This document shows positions 1-5,005 of a stretch of 5,005 nt of DNA, one piece after another. The stretch is taken from contig CALCNB010000244.1 of NCBI GenBank assembly GCA_937897785.1, positions 1-5,005 on the forward strand, written 5' to 3'. The DNA comes from an uncultured Cellvibrionales bacterium (GTDB lineage: Bacteria; Pseudomonadota; Gammaproteobacteria; Pseudomonadales; UBA7434). A program made the position numbers and the translations under genes. The notes beneath the pieces were generated by a model. That model was not told the origin of the DNA. It worked only from the letters and a program-made list of their open reading frames with translations, and searched no databases. Every line of letters begins with the position of its first letter. Within the stretch, counting starts at the first letter, position 1.

Positions 1-1106
1 CCCGCATCAGCGTCGAAGCCTTTGAACGTATCGACGTAGTATTGAGCCGTGTTCGGCCATGTGCCTTCCGGATGGGGGAAGTCGCTACCCCACATGATTT
101 GCTTGAGGCCAATTTGATCTTTCAAATCCAGGTCGCGCCGTGGTACGCAGGATGCACCGATGCCGCAGTTTCGAGCGAAATAATCGCTCGGTGCCATCGT
201 GAGATGAGAGCGGAAATCACCAAGCTTGGCCGAGAATTGAACATCGGTGTAGTTGTGATCAAGCAGCATCAGCCATGAAGGGACCATGAACATGGTGCCG
301 CCCTCGACGACCATGGCCTTGAGACGCGGGAAGCGCTCGAATACACCGCCCCACAACATGAAGGTGAGCGGTCGATAGAGCCAGAACATAACTTCTGAAA
401 CATAAGCCCCCATAGCGCCCGGGAGTTCGTCACTGCGATCTTCAGTCGGGAAGGCGGGTCCAAAGTATTCACTGTGCGGTGCTGGTCCGGAGTGGAAGTG
501 AATCACAATGCCAAGGTCCTGACAGGCTTCCCAGAACGGATCGTATTTAATGTGATTGTAGCCATCAAACTCATTGGTCATCACCGGAATCATGACATGA
601 CGATAACCGTTTTCGGCACACCAGCGAACATTAGTTATGGCGGTATTGACGTCCCAAAGCAGGGGAATCACTGCGACGCCAAAATGCCGATCGGGGTTGT
701 TGGCGCAGAATTCCGATAACCAGCGATTATGTGCCATGGCGCCCGCCCACTGCAGTTCGGGTACCATATCTTTGGTTGGCATCGACAGGCCCGCACCAAA
801 GGGAGGAGTATTGATCTCGGTGATGCCATCGGGAAAGATAATTTCTGCTGCGATACCGTCGGCATCCAGCATTTTCACTCGTTCTTTGTAATCCCACGCG
901 CCGGTGAGCTGTTGCTCAATGCCTTTGCGCCAATCGTCGTTAATTTCCTTTATTAAGAAGCTTTCGGACGCTTTTTGCGACATTTCTATAGTGATTGGTA
1001 CCGCCATATCAAGCATCTCATGATACTTTTCTTCGGTGTAGTCCTTGTACTGGGCAATAGGTAGGCCAGCGTGGCAGTCGGATGAAATTACAATAAAATT
1101 TTCCAT
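1..1106 (-). CDS. Amidohydrolase-2 family metal-dependent hydrolase, C-terminus cut by window edge
   Basis: This frame is open from the ATG at 1106-1104 to the left edge (368 codons, no stop), so the C-terminus is missing. It matches the amidohydrolase-2 (PF04909) TIM-barrel family, which includes ACMSD- and resorcylate-type decarboxylases and C-C or C-O hydrolases. Visible landmarks are an N-terminal strand with SSDCHAG (D10 and H12, a D-x-H version of the usual H-x-H metal motif), a GIAAEIIFPDG segment, the family pattern AHNRWLSEFC followed by NPDRHFGVAVIP, HFHSG (H203, H205), VVEGG, and WGSDFPHPEGTWP with the conserved Asp at D342. The family is usually about 350-400 residues, so little is lost. 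A weak Shine-Dalgarno (TTAGG, 7 bases before ATG) supports the start. It is the last visible gene of the minus-strand run, 67 bases after the Rieske gene. A cytoplasmic enzyme is likely, as no signal peptide is seen. The family assignment is firm, but the reaction (hydrolysis or decarboxylation) is open. Confidence 0.9.
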   Translation of the reverse strand, partial: MENFIVISSDCHAGLPIAQYKDYTEEKYHEMLDMAVPITIEMSQKASESFLIKEINDDWRKGIEQQLTGAWDYKERVKMLDADGIAAEIIFPDGITEINTPPFGAGLSMPTKDMVPELQWAGAMAHNRWLSEFCANNPDRHFGVAVIPLLWDVNTAITNVRWCAENGYRHVMIPVMTNEFDGYNHIKYDPFWEACQDLGIVIHFHSGPAPHSEYFGPAFPTEDRSDELPGAMGAYVSEVMFWLYRPLTFMLWGGVFERFPRLKAMVVEGGTMFMVPSWLMLLDHNYTDVQFSAKLGDFRSHLTMAPSDYFARNCGIGASCVPRRDLDLKDQIGLKQIMWGSDFPHPEGTWPNTAQYYVDTFKGFDADA

Positions 1107-1173
1107 AACTTAACCTAATCTTTTTATATAACTAATATAGGGGTTTAATCGCAGCATAAAAATATGCGCAAAG

Positions 1174-2181
1174 TTAATTCGACTTCACCAATCGAACCGG
1201 TGTTGAATCACCATCGTCGTAAAATTGATTGAACCATTTTCGATATTTAGCAATCGGGCCATCACCGTCACAAAGTATAGGGTTCGGCTGGTAAATTTTA
1301 TGCTCCCAGATAGGCACATCATGTCCGACTTGCTCAACCACGTTGTCTTGCACTACTTTAGCAAAAAATGCAGCCGTTTCATCTTGGTCGGCAGGAGAAG
1401 CGAATATCCATCGCATTGACACTCTGCTTTCATCAATAGGGGTAATAGTACCCTGCATAAACAACACAAAACCTCGATCAAATGTCTGGTATGTCATGCC
1501 TGGACCACAACTTGTCGTTGATAACGCACTTTTCTCCCATTTCTCACCCGTGGTATCAAGGACGCCATTTTCATCCTGAGCAGGCACCTTCGAAATCATC
1601 GTTGTGACGCGATGGTGGCCTTTTAATTGAATCTCGGCTTTGGGCATCTCGATACTGCTGTGCACATAAACAAAATGCGCAATATCAACGCCATTTTCAC
1701 CCGTCTCCTGTACACAGGTGTTTATCTCCCACTCATACCTTCCTGTCTCTTTCCAATCAGGGCTATTAAGATAAGGGACCTCATCAACATCAAAGATAGG
1801 CGCTAACTTTCTAGGGTGATACCAAGCAAAGATAGTTCCATTAATTTCTCTGATGGGATAGCCATCGATGCATGGCTTATCTTTAACCTTCGTCGGTATA
1901 TTCTTAGCATAGGGAACACTGGTACACATGCCGTCGCCATCAAACTCCCAACCATGAAAAGGACAGGCGATAGACTCCCCATGGACTTCACCACCATGAC
2001 CCAAATGAGCACCCAGATGCGGGCAGAAAGCGTCAAGCAATACTGGTATGCCGGTCTCCGTTCTGTAAAGGACTAGATCCTTAGCAAAAAAGTAAAGCGG
2101 CTTTACCTCTTTGATACTTAGCTCATCGCTGAAGGCAACCGCATACCAACCAAACGGGATAGGTAAGCTGGTTTTTTTCAT
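1174..2181 (-). CDS. Rieske [2Fe-2S] non-haem iron oxygenase, KshA / Neverland-like
   Basis: A complete 335-residue terminal oxygenase component. The N-terminal Rieske domain (about residues 10-125) has the cluster ligands C53-x-H55 (CPHLGAHLGHGG) and C73-x2-H76 (CPFHGWEFDGDG), followed by CTSVPYA. The catalytic domain has QETGENGVDIAHFVYVHS, giving the bridging D166 and iron ligands H169 and H174; D288 in HDVPIW is the probable third ligand. The C-terminal DGPIAKYRKWFNQFY resembles the end of 3-ketosteroid 9-alpha-hydroxylase (KshA). The CPHLGA...CPFHGW-F-GDG-C--VPYA pattern also recalls the sterol 7-desaturases Neverland and DAF-36. By analogy it would hydroxylate or desaturate a steroid-like or other alicyclic substrate using O2 and electrons from a separate reductase, which is not in this window. 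A strong AAGGAG site 7 bases before the ATG fixes the start. It lies 32 bases after the SDR stop, as in an operon. The family is certain and the steroid link is inference. Confidence 0.95.
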   Translation of the reverse strand: MKKTSLPIPFGWYAVAFSDELSIKEVKPLYFFAKDLVLYRTETGIPVLLDAFCPHLGAHLGHGGEVHGESIACPFHGWEFDGDGMCTSVPYAKNIPTKVKDKPCIDGYPIREINGTIFAWYHPRKLAPIFDVDEVPYLNSPDWKETGRYEWEINTCVQETGENGVDIAHFVYVHSSIEMPKAEIQLKGHHRVTTMISKVPAQDENGVLDTTGEKWEKSALSTTSCGPGMTYQTFDRGFVLFMQGTITPIDESRVSMRWIFASPADQDETAAFFAKVVQDNVVEQVGHDVPIWEHKIYQPNPILCDGDGPIAKYRKWFNQFYDDGDSTPVRLVKSN

Positions 2182-2188
2182 GGCGTTA

Positions 2189-2194
2189 CTCCTT
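2189..2194 (-). promoter_or_regulatory. Strong Shine-Dalgarno (AAGGAG) of the Rieske gene
   Basis: On the minus strand this reads AAGGAG, a near-perfect anti-16S match, 7 bases before the ATG at 2181. It is the best ribosome-binding site in the window and fixes the oxygenase start. It suggests efficient independent initiation within the polycistron. Confidence 0.85.
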
Positions 2195-2213
2195 ACTCTG
2201 CTTTATTCGTCAA

Positions 2214-3089
2214 CTAGCCTAATGAAGGGGCGACGGGGTTAGTGCGATTAAAAATCGAGTCCATACGCAATTTAATTTTCGCCTCGGTATCTTCATTCAT
2301 TGGGCTGATCCAAAACTGCTCATTGCGCAAACCCTGCAAAGCTGTTTGAGCCACCTCATCGGGGTGGGTGGTTTTTAATTCCATACCAAACTGCTCCATC
2401 ATTTCTCGCATATCATCGACCGATTTAATTCCTGAATCATTCGCATCCCCTTTATCAAGCTCGGCAGGTCTTACTCGATCAGAATTAAATAAGCCGGTAT
2501 CCACCACATAAGGACCCGGGAATAAAGCGTTGACTTTAACTAAATCTTGAGCCGCACTGATTTGATAATAAAGTGCCTCAGTGATAGCCTGCACTGAGGC
2601 TTTGGTAGCCGTATAAATAGGTGAATCTGGCAACACCATAAACGCGCCATTGCCTGAACCCGTAATCACCATATGGGCTTCTTGTTGCTGTGCCATTAAG
2701 CGCGGCATAAAAGCATTAATCGAGTTGATCACACCCCACACATTGACATTAAATGCCCACTGCCAATCTTGCTCGGCATACTCCCACATTGCACCCCCTT
2801 CACCAGCACCTATGCCGGCATTGGCAAAGACTAATTGGGCGCCACCTAATTCATCAAACGCCTTAATCGCGAGTGCCTTAACGCTATCGGCCGAACTGAC
2901 GTCACAAAAACTGCTGTGCGCATCGATGCCAGCAGCAGATAAATCTGCCTGCGTTTGGGTTAAAGCGGCTTGGTCGACATCGGCAATTAAAACCCTACCG
3001 CCCTCACGACCAAGTGCAAATGCCAGTGAACGCCCCACACCGCTTGCGCCGCCAGTGATGACGGCTAATTTATGCTTAAAGTCTTGCAT
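2214..3089 (-). CDS. Classical short-chain dehydrogenase/reductase (SDR), probably NAD-dependent
   Basis: A complete 291-residue Rossmann-fold oxidoreductase that interconverts an alcohol and a ketone. The cofactor loop is TGGASGVGRSLA (T12-G19). D37 at the end of the second strand (LIADVD) favours NAD over NADP. CDV at residues 62-64 contacts the adenine, and ANAG (89-92) and NVNVWG (N116) are the usual structural and catalytic positions. S145 in TGSGNG with Y159-x3-K163 (YTATK) completes the catalytic set. NALFPGPYVVDTG follows the active site. The protein is longer than a minimal 250-residue SDR because of a helical insert around GIKSVDDMREMMEQFGME before the last strand (FWISP), which probably covers a bulky substrate pocket. 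It starts 51 bases after the ADC-like gene and ends 32 bases before the Rieske gene, so it may oxidise the hydroxyl formed by the oxygenase (inference). The ribosome-binding site is weak and A-rich. The substrate is unknown. Confidence 0.95.
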   Translation of the reverse strand: MQDFKHKLAVITGGASGVGRSLAFALGREGGRVLIADVDQAALTQTQADLSAAGIDAHSSFCDVSSADSVKALAIKAFDELGGAQLVFANAGIGAGEGGAMWEYAEQDWQWAFNVNVWGVINSINAFMPRLMAQQQEAHMVITGSGNGAFMVLPDSPIYTATKASVQAITEALYYQISAAQDLVKVNALFPGPYVVDTGLFNSDRVRPAELDKGDANDSGIKSVDDMREMMEQFGMELKTTHPDEVAQTALQGLRNEQFWISPMNEDTEAKIKLRMDSIFNRTNPVAPSLG

Positions 3090-3103
3090 TTTTTATTTTC
3101 ATT

Positions 3104-3109
3104 ATTATA
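3104..3109 (-). promoter_or_regulatory. Possible internal -10 box (TATAAT) before the SDR gene
   Basis: The minus strand carries a perfect TATAAT, preceded by TGG, 14 bases before the SDR ATG at 3089. No convincing -35 hexamer is seen 16-18 bases upstream, and a start point near 3097 would leave a leader of only about 8 bases. It could be an internal promoter giving near-leaderless SDR mRNA, or simply chance in an AT-rich spacer. Confidence 0.25.
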
Positions 3110-3140
3110 CCAGTGAGAACTTCATCGGATTTCTACGGCA

Positions 3141-3914
3141 CTAAGACTTTTTTGGACCACCCTGATCACCCAACCACCGCGAGCCACCAATAGTGTCAGC
3201 GAATGGCCAAAAGCCTTTAGGATCTAAAGCACCTTCCAAGGTGATTTTCCGATCAAGAAAAATAGGCGTCCATAAATACGCATCTAACTGTTCACGCATG
3301 GGCAATTGGCTAGCAATGGGGTCCCAAGGACTATCACGTAAAATTAATTGGCCCTGCACTTTTTCTTTATAGGCAGTACCGTATTTAGTGAAGACCTTCA
3401 CCACATGCGGCGGAAAATCATAGGACTCTGGCTGGTCATCCACAGCACGCGAGCACTTTATCCACCATTCATTTAGCTCAAACTCTGGGCCGTTATCTTC
3501 AACGCCAACCACCTCACCTTTAAATTCGGCAAAGGTATGACCCTGATGAGTGGTCTTAGCCGATACATAATTCATCAAGCGATAGTAGCTCGTCTCAGCT
3601 GGAAATTTAGGCTGGCCGGTCTTTTCGCGGCTAATGAAAATCGCTTGCTCTTGGTCAATGCCAAAACCAAGACAATATTCGCCTGCTACCCCGTCGTAAT
3701 CGGCGTCGACATTAATCACGATACCGTACTCTGGCTCACCCTGAACGGGAAAATTATAAAACGTCAGCCGTACTATTGGTTCAGCCCCGACTGATAATCC
3801 GGGCGGCAACAATTTAGCAATGCATTCGGCATCGGTGCGGTAGTTCACCTTAAGCATAGGCCAGTTTAAAATATCGCCAGGATTGCCTTGCGGGGCGGTG
3901 GTGGAATCAGCCAT
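3141..3914 (-). CDS. Acetoacetate decarboxylase-like (ADC superfamily) protein
   Basis: A complete 257-residue protein of the acetoacetate decarboxylase fold (PF06314), a family that forms a Schiff base between a lysine and a keto substrate. VNYRTDAECIAKLLPPGL (23-40) and IVRLTFY (47-53) align with the N-terminal half of the Clostridium acetobutylicum enzyme as I recall it. GEYCLGFGIDQEQAIFISRE (78-97) followed by KTGQPK places K103 on the Schiff-base Lys115. The adjacent Lys116 is replaced by F104, and the positions of Arg29, Glu61 and Glu76 appear to be W18, T51 and a non-acidic residue. A reaction other than plain acetoacetate decarboxylation is therefore likely, such as a dehydratase, aldolase or decarboxylase acting on a larger keto compound. 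It is cytoplasmic with no signal peptide. It is the first gene of the minus-strand run, facing the divergent hydrolase across a 294-base promoter region. GGAG 8 bases before the ATG supports the start. Confidence 0.9.
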   Translation of the reverse strand: MADSTTAPQGNPGDILNWPMLKVNYRTDAECIAKLLPPGLSVGAEPIVRLTFYNFPVQGEPEYGIVINVDADYDGVAGEYCLGFGIDQEQAIFISREKTGQPKFPAETSYYRLMNYVSAKTTHQGHTFAEFKGEVVGVEDNGPEFELNEWWIKCSRAVDDQPESYDFPPHVVKVFTKYGTAYKEKVQGQLILRDSPWDPIASQLPMREQLDAYLWTPIFLDRKITLEGALDPKGFWPFADTIGGSRWLGDQGGPKKS

Positions 3915-3922
3915 TTATTTGT

Positions 3923-3926
3923 CTCC
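3923..3926 (-). promoter_or_regulatory. Shine-Dalgarno (GGAG) of the ADC-like gene
   Basis: On the minus strand this reads GGAG within TTGGAGAC, 8 bases before the ATG at 3914. It supports the chosen start of the first gene in the operon. Confidence 0.7.
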
Positions 3927-4036
3927 AATCGTATCGATGCCTAACTAGTTTAGAGGCTATATTTTAAGAAGGTTATTAAAGGTGCAGTTTATTTTTAGCG
4001 ATGCGGCTTCGCAATGACTTTTACTCTCGGTGAGGG

Positions 4037-4078
4037 AAATGTAATGTCTATTGAGGTCAGTCAATAGACATTACATTT
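4037..4078. repeat. 18-bp perfect inverted repeat with 6-base spacer; candidate operator or hairpin
   Basis: The left arm AAATGTAATGTCTATTGA (4037-4054) is the exact reverse complement of the right arm at 4061-4078, separated by GGTCAG. The centre, near 4057.5, is close to the midpoint of the two divergent start codons (about 4061.5). The inner part, CTATTGA-N6-TCAATAG, looks like the paired half-sites bound by TetR-type repressors, and a shared operator is the simplest reading. The stem is GC-poor and has no following T-run, so an intrinsic terminator is unlikely. A cruciform, a tandem operator or a short mobile palindrome remains possible. Confidence 0.8.
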
Positions 4079-4107
4079 ACTGAAACTTGTGATATGAAAA
4101 ATGCCTG

Positions 4108-4119
4108 TTCAAATTTGAA
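4108..4119. repeat. 12-bp palindrome TTCAAATTTGAA
   Basis: This is a perfect 12-base palindrome 29 bases right of the large inverted repeat and 89 bases before the plus-strand ATG. It could be a second regulator site, but short AT-rich palindromes also arise by chance. Confidence 0.35.
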
Positions 4120-4194
4120 AAATAATTAAGTAACAATCACCGCTAAAATAGCGAATGATGCGTTTTCTAACCCACCTATTTTCGATGAGTTAAT

Positions 4195-4199
4195 AAAGG
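4195..4199 (+). promoter_or_regulatory. Shine-Dalgarno (AAAGG) of the epoxide-hydrolase-like gene
   Basis: AAAGG lies 9 bases before the ATG at 4209. An ATG at 4204 is also near, but it opens only ATG-CGA-TGA, so 4209 is the real start. Confidence 0.6.
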
Positions 4200-4208
4200 T
4201 CTTATGCG

Positions 4209-5005
4209 ATGAGCCTCGATACAACCATTCAGCACCACCAAGCCACCATTAATGGCATTAGCATGCATTATGTAGAACAGGGCCAAGGCCTACCGGTGAT
4301 TCTCTGTCATGGCTTTCCGCACACTTGGTATAGCTGGCGACACCAAATGCCCGCTATTGCTAACGCTGGCTTTCGCGTCATAGCGCCTGATTTGCGAGGC
4401 ATGGGCGGCACAGAGGGCCCCGCTCAGCCCGAAGAATACGGCTTGCCGCAAATCAATGCTGACTTGATCGGGCTTTTGGCCCATTTGGATGAATCTAAAG
4501 CGATTTTTGTGGGTTTAGATTTCGGTGCATTTGCCATTTATGACCTCGCACTCATGCATCCCGACAAAGTGATTGCCGTGATTGGCCTAGAAAACCCCGC
4601 CGCACCGCATAACCCTGCGGTGCCACCGCTGACAGAGTATGCCGCCATGGCCGAAAACCACTTTTTGCATATTGAATACTTTCGTGAACCGGATGCGGCT
4701 GATATTGACCTGCACGCCCATACCCGCGAGTTTTTATCGCAGGTTTACTATGCCTTAAGTGGCGATTACGATTTTGGCCAAGTGATGGCGCATCCACCTG
4801 GGATCTCCTATCGAGAAGCTCTGCCCAGCCCGCCCCCGCTACCATGGCCCTGGCTCTCTGAAGCCGATATGGATGTTTATGAAGCGGCTTATCTCGCCTC
4901 TGGCTTTACAGGTGGCTTAAACTGGTACCGTTCAATGGATATTAAGTGGCAACAACGTAAAGCTTTAGAAGGGGTTACCAGCGAAGTGCCCGCCTACTTC
5001 ATTGG
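4209..5005 (+). CDS. Alpha/beta hydrolase, epoxide-hydrolase-like, C-terminus cut by window edge
   Basis: The frame is open from the ATG at 4209 to the right edge (265 codons plus two bases). It is an alpha/beta-hydrolase fold enzyme of the epoxide hydrolase / haloalkane dehalogenase group, which use an aspartate nucleophile. Visible features are the oxyanion motif CHGFPHTWYSW (H34-G35-F36-P37), the strand VIAPDLRGMGGT (57-68), and the nucleophile elbow VGLDFGAF with D104. The lid then contains PWLSEADMDVY and FTGGLNWYR (233-241), where Y240 is the typical epoxide-polarising tyrosine. Epoxide hydrolases usually have GHDWGA at the elbow; here His is Leu and Trp is Phe. The C-terminal acid and catalytic His lie beyond the window, since the family is about 300-330 residues. 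The likely reaction is opening of an epoxide to a diol, but another Asp-nucleophile hydrolysis is possible. It is transcribed away from the Rieske operon from the shared control region, so co-regulation is likely. Confidence 0.92.
   Translation, partial: MSLDTTIQHHQATINGISMHYVEQGQGLPVILCHGFPHTWYSWRHQMPAIANAGFRVIAPDLRGMGGTEGPAQPEEYGLPQINADLIGLLAHLDESKAIFVGLDFGAFAIYDLALMHPDKVIAVIGLENPAAPHNPAVPPLTEYAAMAENHFLHIEYFREPDAADIDLHAHTREFLSQVYYALSGDYDFGQVMAHPPGISYREALPSPPPLPWPWLSEADMDVYEAAYLASGFTGGLNWYRSMDIKWQQRKALEGVTSEVPAYFI

Larger units (their letters stand above)
3915..4208. promoter_or_regulatory. Divergent intergenic control region
   Basis: These 294 non-coding bases separate the minus-strand operon from the plus-strand hydrolase, so both promoters must lie here or close by. 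The region is AT-rich and has no credible ORF. It contains the large inverted repeat at 4037-4078 and a small palindrome at 4108-4119. Possible -10-like hexamers are TAAAAT at 4144-4149 (plus strand) and a TAAAAT/TATAG stretch around 3955-3968 (minus strand). Neither has a well-spaced consensus -35, so I do not call individual promoters; activator-dependent transcription would fit. Confidence 0.6.

Noticed and set aside
42..956. Several plus-strand ORFs of 75-84 codons
   Set aside because: They lie opposite the amidohydrolase gene, have no recognisable domains, and overlap one another; they are antisense shadows.
1154..1167. Small hairpin GCATA-AAAA-TATGC between the Rieske and amidohydrolase genes
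   Set aside because: The stem is only 5 bp, with mismatches on extension and no T-run, too weak to call a terminator or attenuator.
2650..3144. Plus-strand ORF of 164 codons
   Set aside because: It is antisense to the SDR gene, has a Cys/Ser/Ala/Pro-rich composition with no motif, and reflects codon bias of the true gene on the other strand.
3998..4014. GC-rich patch GATGCGGCTTCGCAATG in the divergent region
   Set aside because: Only a 4-bp TGCG/CGCA stem with a GCTT loop can be formed, with no T-run; not enough for a terminator or a REP-type element.
4290..4845. Two minus-strand ORFs of 64 and 97 codons
   Set aside because: They lie inside the epoxide-hydrolase-like gene, whose motifs are intact in the plus frame; the minus ORFs carry no family signature.

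Overview
The window looks like part of a catabolic gene cluster from a moderate-GC, probably aerobic proteobacterium. A gammaproteobacterium of the marine type is my guess, based only on general codon and composition feel; no taxonomic marker is present. It holds five protein-coding genes and one divergent intergenic region. I see no RNA genes, insertion sequences, CRISPR arrays or attachment sites.

Layout. Four genes run on the minus strand, reading from 3914 down to the left edge: an acetoacetate-decarboxylase-like protein (3914-3141), a classical short-chain dehydrogenase (3089-2214), a Rieske non-haem iron oxygenase of the steroid-oxygenase type (2181-1174), and an amidohydrolase-2 / metal-dependent TIM-barrel hydrolase (1106 to the left edge, C-terminus cut off). 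The gaps between them are 51, 32 and 67 bases with no strong terminator, so they are most simply read as one operon. On the plus strand, an alpha/beta hydrolase of the epoxide-hydrolase type starts at 4209 and runs off the right edge. The 294-base divergent region (3915-4208) carries an 18-bp perfect inverted repeat with a 6-base spacer. Its centre lies almost exactly midway between the two start codons, and it is the most striking non-coding signal here.

How the genes may work together (inference). A Rieske oxygenase that hydroxylates or desaturates a ring substrate, an NAD-type SDR that oxidises an alcohol to a ketone, an ADC-like Schiff-base enzyme and an amidohydrolase-2 enzyme that could cleave or decarboxylate a keto-acid or diketone, and a divergent epoxide-hydrolase-like enzyme would form a plausible degradation module for a steroid-like, terpenoid or other alicyclic compound. 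The substrate cannot be read from the sequence. No ferredoxin or reductase partner for the oxygenase is present in the window. The ADC-like protein keeps the Schiff-base lysine but has lost several other residues of true acetoacetate decarboxylase, so it probably does different chemistry.
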